The notes: generated from the letters alone by a model not told the origin. A stretch of DNA of 64,000 nt from Melampsora larici-populina 98AG31 (GCF_000204055.1 NW_006768768.1:373482-437481), one strand, 5' to 3'. Counted from the first letter of the stretch, positions 1 through 11,934 are shown. A program made the numbers and translations.

Positions 1-2440
1 ATATTGAATATACTAGTTAAACTCATGACCAGCTAGATGTAGGCTACTCGTGATAATTGTTGATAGGAAGTTTTAAGGTTTACTCGATTGTGCCTCAGCT
101 GGTTAGTCTTTTATTATCTAAATCAAATCTCCATACCCCGGATCAAAAGAAACCCAAAAAGTCAATTCCAAACCCACCTACTTCAATCATCACCAATCCT
201 CAAGATCCGTCATTAAACCAACAAACTTTGCCAAAGCCTCAATCTAAGTCGTCTCTGCTTCACAAACAAAACAAATTCTTTTACCATTCAATTATTCCAA
301 CCCACCACGTGCGTTTTCTTTCTGAGTCACTTTACAATTTTTTCAAATCGGAAGTCTGACTCTATCCACTTTCATTTTGACAGCCTACTCAAACCAATCT
401 CATGTATAACTTGATCAATCAATCTTCAAATTCAAACTTCGTCCATTGTGTCCCAATCACCTAGATTTTACAATCATGTCGTCAATCATCTTCATTCAAC
501 TTCAATTGTGTGTCGAATTCAACTCAGAACACCTTTGTTTGAAGAACTGAAAAGATAGGAAGACTCAATGGTTGCACTGTAAGTACGCAAGGAAGGGTAG
601 TTAAGGATGTTCAACCCCTGCTTTCAAGAAATTTGACAAAGACGTCTTCAGTCAAGTCGATCCAAGAAAACTGTAAGGTTTTCTCTTGTCAAATGTTTTC
701 TGGATGCTAAATCTTGTCTTCACTTGCTCCTATTTGTAAAACCCCGATCGCCTTTCTGTTTGGTCCACATGGATGTAGCTTTTATTAACAACTACTTTTA
801 GTGTGAAGGTCAACTAAAAGAGGAGCAAACATAGCAGCCGAGGTCATAAAAGCTGAGCTCAACTTGCTTAAAGGCAAAGGCTCGATCAATGTTTTGTGGT
901 GATATAAATAGTATATATCTTTCTAATGAACAATTTTTAGTGTGGTACAAGACGGTAATGAGAAGTAGCTATCATTACCTCTTTCTTATTCTGATCACTA
1001 CTCTATGTGATTAGTTCGATATTATGAAACTCTTCACAGCCAAGGTAAATAGTTTTCTGTAATCATCTGACCAGCTGAGTATGATCATCAACATAGGTTA
1101 GTAAAGCGGGTACCTAAGGAGTGACATGATTTTTCTTGATTATCCAAGTCTTATGTTTGATCCTCTTAATTATTTTCTATTCATGTGCATGTTCAATTTT
1201 TCACCATTCCATAATATTTCATAATCCTCTTTTCTTTCTTATCATTTTGTGGTATTAAAAAGATGAAGAGAATATTTCAAAGAAAAGAAAATTTCATTTC
1301 TATTCAAAAGTATCATTTGTGATTGAGAAAAAAGAATTTGGTCCTTTTTATTCTTTGTTGAGATAAGTTTCAATCACTCATTTCTTACGTGTGGGTTAAA
1401 TGAATGAAACAGATCATGTGAAAACAGAGCGTCAATGTCAATTTTTTGTTTCTTTCTGTTTGGTTTTTCTGTTTTTTAAACAGGTTGGACTTCTCAATTA
1501 TAGATAAAATCAGAGGAGCCTGATCACGAATTAGCAAAGTGAGATATCTGTTTTGTTACTAATATTGAATGAAATCTTTACAACTCTTTTTTCATATCTG
1601 TCCCATTGAGTTCCAAGTGTTTCTATACTCGAGCACTTGTATCTTAATTGGTACAACCCTCTTGTAAGAAATAACTGATACAAGTCACTATGTATCTATA
1701 AAGGAGGACTTTAACAAGCAGTGTGGTTTGACTTGATATGTACAACACTGGGGTTGACCAAGCTTTGCAACCAGATCATGGCGTAATACATACAGATGAT
1801 ACAAATGAAAAACGGAGCGCTGGGTGTTGCTTCGAATAAACAAGAGGTGGATTTGTTGCAAAAAAGTTTAAGGGATGTAGTTACTACTTCCCATGATGAT
1901 TATACATCATAAAGACAAAGGCAAGTGTTGTACCTTCCATTTCTCGATGACCCTCCGTATTTCCCACTTAAAAAGCGTATACATGTAGGTAATTAATATC
2001 TCCCCACTTTCCTTCTGCAGGTTTTTATGTTGATTGTAAATTGGTCCAAACTTTTCAAATCCCCTTCTATCCCTGTCCATCAAATCGCTTTCGGAGATCA
2101 CCTTTACCAGCGAATTCTATCTAATTCAGCATCACTGATTTTTTCTCTAGTCATCTATCTTCTGGCTACCTTATCATCCAACTGGCTTACCCGCATTTTC
2201 CATTGATAATCTGTGCTATACAACGTTTCTTGATCGACAATTGTCTCTTATCTGAACCTTGGTCTAACTAGTCAGGTTCCTTTGAATCTTACGCACTGTA
2301 CTCTTGAAGTAAGTAGTTCAACTTTTGAATTGCTTTGAAAATTGATGATTTTCTGGCTCATGATTACCAAATCACGTCGAATTGTTACAGATCTTTGAGG
2401 AGAATACCTTCAACTTATCATCATTTTTCTGCGTTCGAAG
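1..2440. other. No gene recognised
   Basis: AT-rich sequence with only short, low-complexity open frames. No recognisable protein, RNA gene or clear repeat was seen. The part just before 2441 may hold the promoter and 5' leader of the next gene. Confidence 0.5.
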
Positions 2441-3505
2441 ATGCCGAGTACCTCAAAACAACCTACTAATATAAAGCCTTCCCTGACCACAAGTGGTAAA
2501 AGTAGTCAAGAAGGCAAGCCGGATCTCATATCGGTCACTGGACATATAACATCACCCGGCGGCAGGCCCAAGTTCATACCAGGGCAATCTACTAGCTTTC
2601 CGGGAGGAAACACACTGTCACCAACTCCGAATCCTACTTCTGAACCACCCTTAAATTCTAGTGACAAAACCACATTCTTTGCAAACTCTATTCCACTGAC
2701 TCAACATCCACTATACGCTAAAGTTAAGACCCTCCACGACTCTTTACACCCGTTCCTATGCCACGATTGGGAGTCAAACGATACGTACAATCTCACTAGC
2801 CTTAAATATTATAACGTCTTACTGCATTTCAACCCCAACACAAAGGCACGTCCAACTAAACTCAAGAAAATCTTGATCGACATGTTCAAGACGGAATTGC
2901 TACCTCAGCTTGCACCTTTCTGCATTCCGCCACCAGCTCCGCTCTCATCTCAAATGGAAACCGACCAAGAAGATATAGACTTTGATCCACTCGACCGCCG
3001 AACCACTGTTGCAATGCTCTCTGACGCAATCAGATCTCAAAGCTCTCGAGTTAGTATATCTTCTGTTGCATTAAAGGACGAGGTTTTAGCTCTCTACAAG
3101 CATTATGTCAACCCGTATCTCGCAGGTCTCAAGAAAAGCACATACACTAGAAAGCCCAACATTGTTTCATCAAACAGGCTTGACAAACTTACTACTCATC
3201 AAATAAGACACGCGCTACAAGCTCACCACCCCGAGGTATTTGTCAACTGCCCAGTCTTGAAAATATCACATTATAAAGCTTTGTACCGTAAATTTGTAAT
3301 GGACGAACCCAAACTTGCAAAAGAAGAAGATTTGGTTGAAGGGTATCACTACTGGATAATTGCAGACCTGGTCCAAGAAGACGAAACAGATAAGGTATGT
3401 AATTCTATTTCTTGTGGTGGATGTGAAAATTTCTAACCATTGACTCGATACTGCTTGACAATATTCTGCTTCGTCAATCTATTGTTATTTTACATGATTC
3501 AGTAA
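2441..3505 (+). CDS. Unrecognised two-exon protein, about 318 aa
   Basis: I do not recognise this protein. The first exon (2441-3394) is open for 318 codons and ends at a GTATGT donor. The nearest good acceptor (ending 3502) would place TAA immediately after the junction, so the product would end ...QEDETDK. The first 85 residues are rich in Ser, Thr and Pro and look disordered. Two later stretches, about residues 120-155 (LTSLKYYNVLLHFNPN...) and 245-290 (LTTHQIRHALQAHHPEV...), are helical and have the spacing of SAP-like or helix-extended-loop-helix DNA-binding motifs; that resemblance is weak. A short acidic patch (ETDQEDIDFDPLD) lies near residue 180. No signal peptide or membrane segment is visible. 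It stands alone beside transposon sequence, so it could be a host gene or part of an unrecognised element. Confidence 0.5.
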
Positions 3506-4190
3506 CAGCCAACATAGTAAATGTTTCTTGCAATCAGCACAACACGAAATCACCTATAAATGTTTTTTAAGTTTCTTGAAGTCAGGATTATGTTTCCAAA
3601 ATCATGTTTTTAGTTTCTCTTCCTCTACACAGCTTCGTGACAAAGATATATGTATTAAGTATTGTGCGCTGCGAATTCAGAAATTCAAGTTATGTATTCA
3701 TGTTTTGTGTAGCATGATATGTGAATCAAGGCTTTGAAGCAATAAGTATTGAGGCATCAGGATGTTTTTTAATCTGATATTAGATTATCTTGTGGAATTA
3801 TGGTACCTTGAGGATCATTCAATCAAATTTGGGGAAGAGATCCTATTTGTGTTGTATTACTATGTCTGCAGCTGCTCAATTCACAAAATAGAGTGAGCCC
3901 AATACTTATATTTGAGTTTTCCAAGAAGGGATAGGAGAAATATCTGGTCAAGGATTTGTTTTTTCAATTCATTCATAGCAGTGTTTGAGGTGTTTAGAGA
4001 ATCCAACAGGAGAAGAAACATGATTCTGTCTCATCTTGTAAAAAATTTATGTTTTCAGAGGAAAACCTGGATTGGGAATCCTCTGGAGTCACCTAATTTG
4101 AGTCCGTATTTGACTAATTTGCACATTTGCATAATCCGGGTACAATTTTTTGCTCAAATATATTTACCTAATCCACCCAGAAAACTTTTT
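3506..4190. other. No gene recognised
   Basis: Short frames only; nothing recognisable. The left break of the gypsy element lies near 4190, at a run of T. Confidence 0.4.
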
Positions 4191-5211
4191 TTTTTGTAGT
4201 GATTGCACGTATGTATCCTGACAGACAACCAGTGATTGTTGGAATCATATCACACCCCCAAATCTTTGGGAAAGGGCAGATAAAGTCTAATGAGATGTCC
4301 TCCATGGGTTGTTGTGGCACTTCTGTTGATTGTAGAGGGCACGTAGGTAATGTTGTATGATCCTTGGTTTGCTGGCATTTGTTGCACGTAGCCACAAATC
4401 TCTTAACATTGTTGGTGAGTTCCGGCTAGAAGAATTCATATCTGGGTTGCATTACCATCTTTAATGTCCCAAGGTGCCCCAACGCCTCATGAGCTTGTTG
4501 GATGAGTTCACGACGTAACCCTCCTACACCTTGTGGTACGGCTAGTCTGTTCTCAATGAACATGATAACGTCCTTCCACTCAGTGCCTTTGCGGAGTGGG
4601 AGTGTCGACGCAAGGCATTTGCAGAAGGGGTCAGAGTCATATCCGTTCTTGAATCTGGTGATCGTTGGTTTGTCAAACTTTGCTATCACTTCACACAATG
4701 CAACATTGTCAGTGTGTGATAGGGCATCAGCAATAGTGTTCTCCGCGCCTTTGACATAAGTGAAATTTAAGTCCAACTGGGATAGTGTCTCTAACCAGCG
4801 TGCTTGCCGCCTGCTGAGGTTACGCTGCTTCATTAAGTGAGTTAACGAGTGATGATCCGTCATGATGTTGATCTTCAGGCCCAATAGCATCAGCTTCCAT
4901 TTTTGCAATGTGTTGACAACCGCTAGCAACTCTTGCTTGTGGACGGGGTAATTCCTCTCGGCTGGTGTCATTGTCCTGCTTTCATAAGATATAGGTGATG
5001 ACTTATCCCATTTGGCTCCTTGAAACAGGGCAGCTCCTAATCCATGTCAACTTGCATCCGTAAAGAGCCATAATGGTTTGTTGGAATTGTAGTCCATTGT
5101 TTGTAGGACTGGTAAGGTTTTCATGATTTGTTTGATGTTTTTGAATGCCTTGTCCTCAGCTTGTCCCCATTTGAATGTGTCATGCTTTTGTTTCGTACTG
5201 GTCAGAGGAGA
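4191..5211 (-). pseudogene. Gypsy pol 3' part: RNase H and partial integrase
   Basis: Minus-strand translation shows the RT-RNase H connection (FKWGQAEDKAFKNIKQIM), the 'LWLFTDAS' RNase H start, then 'NYPVHKQELLAVVNTLQKW', 'MTDHHSLTHLM' and 'GAENTIADALS', all typical of Ty3/gypsy RNase H. An integrase zinc-binding HHCC module follows (HEALGHLG ... CNKCQQTK), and the first catalytic-core Asp is in 'ISLDFICPFP'. The frame is broken between about 5047 and 4971 and again near 4426, and homology is lost after 'GYIRAITTK', so most of the DDE core and the 3' LTR are missing. Confidence 0.85.
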
Positions 5212-5214
5212 AAG

Positions 5215-5260
5215 CACTGTGTCCACCACCTCCCTTCTCGATGTCGAGAAGGGTAGAATG
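5215..5260 (+). repeat. Left terminal inverted repeat of the CACTA-type element
   Basis: Starts CACTGTGTCCACCACCTCCC and continues into a near-perfect 22-bp palindrome at about 5233-5254. It matches the complement of 8454-8499 at 44 of 46 positions. Confidence 0.85.
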
Positions 5261-5509
5261 GTTGGAGTTTGGTGCGAGAAAGGTCTTTTCAAAAAAAATG
5301 TTTCTTCCACTCATTCAAAACCTCAGCAACCCTAAGCAGCCCTAAGCGGCCTAAGCTATTTGAAAATCTGGACAGCTCAGACCTGTGCATCAGCGTGCTG
5401 CCTGGTTTTCTTGAACTGAACGATCCCCCCCTTGGACCCCATTCAATCAATATTCCTCCAAAGGATGCATTCCAAACAAGATGATTTAACTTCTATCGAT
5501 AGTAACGAT

Positions 5510-6460
5510 TATGATGTGAACATAATAGCATTAGCATCTCCTGAAGCTGAACTTTAGCTCACCAATTTTATTTGCCCAGAAACTCAAAATTACTCAACCC
5601 ATATCTCCTTCTCCAACACTTGCACCTGGTCTTATTAACAATACTTCCGAAACTCAGCAAAGGCCCTCCACTGCGACCTCTCTGACTTTGAATGACTTGG
5701 ACAAACTGCGTAAACTTCCTCTGGACACCTTCAATACCATTTGTTCCAAACTAGTTCAATTGATCGAAGGTGTCACGGTGAGATAAACTCATTGGACCAT
5801 ACTCATCAAAAGCTAGTTGAAGTCTGATTTGAAAGCATCGAGAACTAGACCTTCCGTTTCCAACTAGAATCTGCACCTCACACTTCAAGTTCGCTCACCT
5901 ACCCGACCCTCATATCCAAATTTCTCATCCTCCTCAATCATACCGAGGCATTGTCACAAGCCATTGATACCCCGGCAGCCGCTAAACCTATCAATTGCTT
6001 CGAACTCCCGCAATTTCAAGCTGAATACCAGTCATCATTCAAATTTCAAACATTGATTCACCTTATTCAAGTCCAACTCCTAAAGTCATTTGATCTTATA
6101 AGAGTACTCCTCAATTATTACATCTCTTATCTTCTCAATCTACTCCTGCCTTACTAGAATCCACTTCAATCAAGCATCCAACTTCATTCTTGATTACAGC
6201 ACCTACGCCCGAATGTCATGACCTATGTTAAATGTATGATCTCCTAACTTTATTTCATTTTGTCACTTTACTTATCACTCTTCTTCTGAATACCAGGCGA
6301 TCAATTATCTGCTCACGCGGCCTGAGAAAGTTGGGGGACCACCTGAAGCCTATATTGCCAAAATTGGGGATTATACTGTTTGTGAATATCTGCAAGCATG
6401 GACAAGTCCTGATGATGATCTTGTTATGATCATCCAATTCAATTGAAACATGCCTCATGA
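5510..6460 (+). pseudogene. Unidentified exon-like coding fragments inside the CACTA-type element
   Basis: Several short stretches read like exons of one or more host-type genes, but stops and shifts interrupt them. About 5571-5785 gives a Ser/Thr/Pro-rich stretch followed by LTLNDLDKLRKLPLDTFN and ends near GGTGAG, a plausible donor. About 6298-6447, after a CCAG acceptor, gives AINYLLTRPEKVGGPPEAY and continues to a TGA stop. I do not recognise the protein. The position inside the element suggests a second captured gene; an original open frame of the element is the alternative. Confidence 0.4.
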
Positions 6461-6690
6461 AATACACGACAGGAAGATATGCTGTCTTCCTCAGGTGCAA
6501 TGAAGAAAGTGTAATAGTGAATCTCTTGCAAGGAAAAATCGTGTGTTTGTTGTAGATTTAAATTCCACAATATTTTCATCATCTAGCAAAAGTGTTTTCA
6601 ATAAGCCCTTCCTCACCCTTACCTATGCTCAAATCTTCTTAATCAAAACTAGTACATTTCCAATCTCCAAATCTTAGTCCATCATTCAAG

Positions 6691-7994
6691 TCAAACTTTC
6701 GAAGCAACAAATTTACTAGCAGCTTCATCAAAAAGAGCCAATTGTCGATCAAGATTCACAACCAATGGATGTGAAGGAGTAATCGACCTCAATTGCCTTA
6801 AAAACAAACGCAAATAGAATGATGGTGTTAGAATTTCGATGCAGTTTATGATAAGGAATGTAAGATTCTGAGGGAGTGAGTATGACTACTCGAGATGTTC
6901 TCCAGCAGTTGATACTGCACTATCGGCATGTCCGCTAGCTACTATAGGGTTGGCCAGTGTGGTCTCATCTCTTGGGTTCTATTTGTGTCAAAAAACACGT
7001 TGGGTCAGCGAGTTTGTTCTATCTTTTTGGACATCAAGCTCAAATACAAAACTGAGATGAAGAGAGAATGGAATAACAAAAAGATCCTCACTGCTTTCAA
7101 AGCTTCACTCAAATTGGTTTGTGCTTCTTCAACGTGACCCATAGCGAGTTGTGTAACAGGTTTCCCATTCAAACCAGCCACATTAACAAAAACTGAATCC
7201 GAACTAGCTAGAAATCTCATCAAACACATAGAAGGCAGATTGATAACCACCCGATTCTTTTCCATTTGTATTAGCACCAGAACCAGTAACCGTACCAATC
7301 CAAGCTTCAGTCATTTGTAATAAAATAGCATCATCTGCCCAACCTTTAACAGATTTATATAACATTTTAGCTAGATCTGGTCGTTTATCTTTAGAAGTTA
7401 AATAAAGATAAATCAATAAACTAACCGACTCTAATGATTTTAATTGTACACCTTGTTTTAGTAAAAAGATAGCTAAATTTGTATTTTCAATCAAATGTAA
7501 AACGGTTGCGATTGTCAATCTTAGAATTGAATCTACTCTATCATGATCTTCATCTAAGATTTCATCAGCTAATCCTTTGGATTCTTCTCCAATACTTTCT
7601 TTTTCTGTTTGAGTATGATTTGGTTTAGAGTGATATTTGGCTAGAAAGGTTACGGATTTTGCTGCTGGATGTTCAGCATGATATGGTTTTAAAATTTCAA
7701 TGGCTTCTGTTGGTTTCTTTGATGCTATTAATGATCGAGCTGAGAATAAGATCAGAGACGCCACATCAGCAGAGATATCATGAAGAAGGAGATCATGATA
7801 CAACTTGCTGATTTGACTAGCAGATCGGCCAGAGTGAAAGCGGTCTTCTTGGCTATGCGCCCCTGGGAAGATGAGTTCAACAAGTCAATGAAGGGGATCA
7901 CTCAATACTGGCCTCATGATTTATTGAACTCACGAGTCGGAGCATCTTCGTATTGTGTACTTGAATTGGAACTTGTGTATCCTGGAGGAGTCAT
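6691..7994 (-). pseudogene. Coatomer subunit epsilon (COPE) copy, intron-containing and frameshifted
   Basis: Epsilon-COP is a TPR-like helical-repeat subunit of the COPI vesicle coat that binds alpha-COP. Recognisable segments in family order are FSARSLIASKKPTEAIEILK, AIFLLKQGVQLKSLESVSLL, DAILLQMTEAWIGTVTG, YQSAFYVFDEI, GLNGKPVTQLAMGHVEEAQ and the C-terminal SHPLVVNLDRQLALFDEAA ... ASKV-stop. Introns are kept: a GT donor after 'SEALKA' near 7098, a small exon near 6885-6975 with TLANPIVASGHADS, and a last exon from about 6800 to the stop at 6691. The copy was therefore taken from genomic DNA, not cDNA. A tandem CTAGCTAG at 7204-7211 adds 4 bp between 'FYVFDEIS' and 'SSDSVF' and creates a TAG, so the copy cannot make the full protein as read. 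The N-terminal exon boundaries (ATG at 7994, MTPPGYTSSN...) are uncertain. Confidence 0.75.
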
Positions 7995-8453
7995 TTTGAG
8001 CTTTGGATAAAGATATATGGAATATGTGAAAAGTTGAGTCAATAATTGAGGTGAAGGTATGTGTCACACTCACACAGCTGAGAAGCGAGATACGTCTAGA
8101 AATAAGGGAAAGAAAGACAGAATGAAATGGGGGTTTGGGGGCGCGCATCATAATTTTCATTACAAAGGGTTCTTACAGTATGGCTCCCTTTCAGGGGGAC
8201 TTGTAATTGTGCCATATCGTTTCTTTTGACCAGGATAGGTATACAGTTGTACCAGACTTTGTCTTTGTTGATATTTGGTTCTGTTGCCTTACTCAACAAT
8301 TGTGAATTCAATTTTTCTAACATCTGAGGAATTCCCTGAGGCTCAATGGCTTCTGATTAATCACTCCTGTATCTCTCAGTCTATGCTGAGTGGGATACTC
8401 AGCAGTGGAACTAACCCGCAATAAAGTTAGAACAAAGTTGAACCAAATCAAGA

Positions 8454-8499
8454 CATTCTACCCTTCTCAACGTCGAGAAGGGAGGTGGTGGACACAGTG
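8454..8499 (-). repeat. Right terminal inverted repeat of the CACTA-type element
   Basis: Complementary to 5215-5260 except at two positions inside the palindrome. It is followed directly by the target duplication AAG (8500-8502). Confidence 0.85.
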
Positions 8500-8502
8500 A
8501 AG

Positions 8503-9170
8503 TGTCCCTACATAATGTGAGAGACCATCAACAAACTTCTTCGGGAATTGAACGGTGCCTAGGAAACGTAGCAGTTGTTTTTGTGACGACAGAGTTTTCC
8601 ATTTAGTGATCTTCTCAACCTTTGACTTGTCTGGGCATATACCTTCACCACTGATTTCATGCCAAAGTTGATTTTTTTGCAAAAGAGTTTGCTCTTCCTT
8701 GGTGAACAGTACAAGTTGGCCGCTCGCAGACGTTCCAATACTAGCCGGAGGTGTTCTTCATATTCTTCTATTGTATCTGAGAAAATGACAATATCATCAA
8801 TGTAAGCAATGCATATTTTCCCTATTAGCTCTGACAGTGCTTTTTCAACTCTTGCTTGATGAGTTGCTGGTCCATTGGTCAAGCCCATCGGCATCACCAC
8901 CCATTCAAACAGGCCAAAAGGTGTTTTGACTGCCGTCAGCGCCACATCTTCTTCCCTCATTTGAGTCTGAAAAAACAAGTTTATCTGGTCAACAATTGAG
9001 AATATCTTGCCTTTCCCTACCAGTCTAACCCCTTCATCCACAATTGGCAATGGTGATTGGTCTTTGAAAGTGTATTTGTTGAGTGTTCTGTAGTTGCAGA
9101 CCCATCGCGGTAAGGTGTTTGGGTCTTTTTTCAGGATTGACATGGAGGGTGAGGCGTACTGACTGGTCAA
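8503..9170 (-). pseudogene. Gypsy reverse transcriptase
   Basis: The minus-strand frame contains the gypsy RT blocks in order: RWVCNYRTLNKYTFKDQSPL, IFSIVDQINLFFQTQMREED, TPFGLFEWVVMPMGLTNGPA and the catalytic YIDD in 'CIAYIDDIVIFSDT', then the thumb motif 'RKSKLF'. The next frame continues with 'HEISGEGICPDKSKVEKI' and 'FLGTVQFPKKFVDGLSHYV', which runs straight into the CACTA-type insertion. 'DQINLFFQ' replaces the common 'DLxxGYHQ', with Asp retained. A frameshift near 8660-8680 separates the two parts. Confidence 0.85.
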
Positions 9171-9294
9171 CCTTTGAACTCTTCTAGCATGAGGTGTTGT
9201 TCAATTAATGCATTCCAGGCTGCTAGGTATTTTGGTGGGTACGCATACTGTTTTCATTAATTGAGACATGCGGATCAGTTAAAATAATTTTATG

Positions 9295-11925
9295 TCAGAC
9301 CTTCGATGATTTATTTTGTCCTTTTGGGGCAAAGAAATCATCCTCTTCCTCAGTATCCACTGCAGGAAGCTCTTCAGGGAATAAATCTGAAAAGTATTTG
9401 AAGATTTGCTCCTCACAAGCGGAAACTTCTTGAGATTCTTGCACTTTGTTGAGATTCTGCATTACACAAGAAATAATTTCACAAGACATATCATTCTTGA
9501 TCTTTTTCATTCAAATCGCTCGCCAATCAGTGCTAATTTGAAAAAGTTCAACCCAAAGTGTAAGGATGGATCACTCAACACAACATTTGCAAAACAGAAT
9601 TCTCAAAAAGTGAATGGTTTTGATTCACCGTTCTCAATTGCCAATCTGACTTCAACGGGTGCCACTAAAGGACGCCGAGGGATTCGTGCTGCTTTGTTCA
9701 CTCAATCCGACATGAGATTTGTCTTGGCTGCACAATCAATGAGAGCCCACACAGAAAGAGCATTGATCTTCAGTTTCAGGATGATTGACTTGGTATAGGT
9801 AGAAGAGTCCTCGGCACACCTAGGTTCACCTTCCTCACGTGCCAAGTGTGCTACCAGGACTCGATCAGCCTCCTCATAGTGCGCTAAGTCTTGAGCAAAG
9901 AGGTCTGGTACTTCATTGGTGTTGCTTGTTGCATCTAAACTCGCCACCAGAGTTGGTTGTGTAGGCTGGGCTGGTGGTCGGCCTGCAGATTGTGTTGTAG
10001 CAGCGCCTGGCGTACCCGATGGTCTACTGGTGTTGTTTGCCAATGGTCAAATCCATGGGTTGATCATGACTTCTTGTTGCCGTACAGGTTGAGGGCCTGG
10101 GTTGACTGACTTGGGTACCGTAACAAAGGGTCCTCCTGCTGGTCCATTGCATCTTGGGTTACCACATTTTGTACAGCAGTATCCGCATAGACCCATTTGA
10201 CGCAGGTACTTATGATAGTGCCAAGCTGTGTCGGCACGTTGTTTGGGAGTCTTCACATCATTGGCGGAAGTGCCCGTTGGTGGAGTGCTGCAAACGACGG
10301 TTTGGTGGTTGTTGTCGTTGGTTGGTTGGCATAGGCGGCCTCTTGGTACCAGGTTACTTGCTACAAGTACGTCCCATACATTATTTGTGGCCAATACAAA
10401 AGGAAAAATTTTAAATGGAGACACTTCCAGGAGATTACAGTCCTTGATCCATCTTTGAAATACATCTGGGGTCCCCCAAACAATAGTGGCTCTCAAACCT
10501 GCCCCGGTTTTCAAAAAACCCAGTTGACCCAGTTGTTTTTTGGCAGTAACTTTGTGTATCAAGTTGACATTTGTTGACAGCTCCCAGCCAAAAATTCAAC
10601 TGGGGCAACCGGGTTTTTTGAAACTGGGTCAGGTTTGAGAGCCACTAATGTATTCTGCCAAATTATGTGGCGAGAGTGTTGTTTAAACTTGGACCATGTT
10701 GTATAAATCCCGTGCTCTGCCTACATATGTTTTGAAGTCTTCGTTCACACCCATCACAAGTTGCTGAATTGCTTTTTCAGTGTCTTGTAACCATCCCGTT
10801 GGAAAGGTTTCCACCGCCAGTTTGTCCACAATTTCATTCCATGACAATTCCTTCAGATCCGACAGCAAGTTCACAAACCATGATTCAGCTCATGGCTTGA
10901 CTATAACTGAGCAGAAGATGATACAGCGTTTGTTGTCATCCATCACGTTACGGAGTGTGAAGTATTGTTCAATTAGACATCGCCAGTTAAAAAGTGCAGC
11001 CGGATTTCCAGTTGGTACTGTGAATTTTGGGACTTCAGAGCTCTTGATGGTACTTGCTGACACTTTTTGTATGTTGGACTCATCGGCATTGTCCATGGTA
11101 GCAGGTTGAGGTACTTGGATCAAGACTCTCCTCATACTTTGGCGTAAATCAGCCATAACATTTGCAGAGGGCTTGTCAGGGATTGGGTCTCCTATGTTCA
11201 CAAGTGCCGGGAATCGTGATCTGGGACTCGAAGCTGGTGTGGTGTGCGGTTGGTATGTCTCAACATTACTTCCAAATTGTCCTGCTCTTGGACCTAGGGG
11301 AGTCGGAGTGTTGAGGTTGTTCTGATGCGCCATGTGTAACGTATAAGGATTGTGTGTTCCACCACTGTTGCCAGTCACCGGGGATAGAGACATTGCCATC
11401 TGTGAGATTGTTGCTTCCAGTGCATCAATACATAACCAATCCGCCGCCGCATCTGCTGCTCAAGCTTGAAAAGCCGTGTTCTTGTCTTCTAGTTGCCTCA
11501 TCCGTTTGTGTAGAGCTTTGATGATCTCATCCTTTGATTGCCGGTTCTCTGGATCCGTTCCTTTTTACAGTGTTGGCCTCCGAGGCCCCCTTGCTAAAGG
11601 CAGCCATTGGTGTGTAGATGAAGCTACCAGGAACTACAGGAGTAAGAGCCAAAAGAAATTCTTGGACAATCTTGGTGTCCGGAGTGTTGGTTGGGTCCGA
11701 TTCCTCCAGAGAATGAGATGTTGAAGGTATTATAGTGTGGCAGGTTTTTTCAGGAGTACCGGAATTGATTTCTTGCGGTCTCCAGTTATAACAAGGAGGT
11801 GGTGGAGCAGGAGGGGACTCAGTAGGTTCAGTGGTTGGTTGTTGACGTAAGAAACTTTCAGGATTGGCGGAGAAATTGAAGGCAGATTCAAGGGCATAGG
11901 GGTACAAGATTGTCCAAATTGTCAA
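9295..11925 (-). pseudogene. Gypsy gag and aspartic-protease region
   Basis: Minus-strand pieces in order: a Pro-rich N-terminus (11925-11527), a gag-like segment with 'VPKFTVPTGNPAALFNWRC' (11399-10890), 'LSWNEIVDKLAVETFPTGW' (10874-10683), and a Cys/His-rich stretch 'YHKYLRQMGLCGYCCTKCGN' that may be a diverged zinc knuckle (about 10160). Then comes 'SVWALIDCAAKTNLMSD' (about 9710), at the place of the protease active site. The usual Asp-Ser/Thr-Gly triad is degraded to Asp-Cys-Ala. The pieces lie in different frames with stops between them, and the MITE at 10484-10647 splits the gag part. Confidence 0.6.
10484..10647. mobile_element. 164-bp MITE with GTGGCTCTCAAACCTG ends
   Basis: The ends are inverted repeats, TAGTGGCTCTCAAACCTG at the left and its complement at the right, continuing as imperfect arms (CCCGGTT...AAAACCCAGTTG). 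If the flanking TA is a target duplication, the element is of Tc1/mariner type. It interrupts gypsy gag. A related segment with about 95 bp of clear similarity lies inverted at 24465-24559, including the internal GTGTATCAAGTTGACATTTG. Confidence 0.7.
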
Positions 11926-11934
11926 GGTGTCAAG

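Larger units (their letters stand above)
5215..8499. mobile_element. CACTA-type (CMC) DNA element carrying captured gene sequence
   Basis: Both ends carry a 46-bp inverted repeat beginning CACTGTGTCCACCACCTCCC, with two mismatches, and each end contains an internal palindrome of the form CCCTTCTCGA..TCGAGAAGGG. The element is flanked by a 3-bp direct repeat, AAG at 5212-5214 and 8500-8502. CACT termini with 3-bp duplications are the signature of CACTA/En-Spm elements. It lies in gypsy pol. On the minus strand, upstream codons ending Gly-Thr-Leu(CTT) join in frame to Leu(CTT)-Ser-Pro-Leu-Thr once the element and one CTT are removed. I found no transposase inside, so this copy is non-autonomous. 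Its cargo is a coatomer epsilon copy (6691-7994, -) and coding-like sequence at 5510-6460 (+). This makes it a Pack-CACTA-like element. Confidence 0.8.

Noticed and set aside
57..359. 100-aa open frame near the left edge
   Set aside because: Low-complexity, Pro/Ser/Lys-rich, no motif and no splice context that would support a gene.
7204..7227. A very short GT-AG intron explaining the break in the coatomer copy
   Set aside because: GTGTTTGATGAG...TAG would be only 24 nt, too short to splice, and would delete conserved residues; a 4-bp duplication is simpler.
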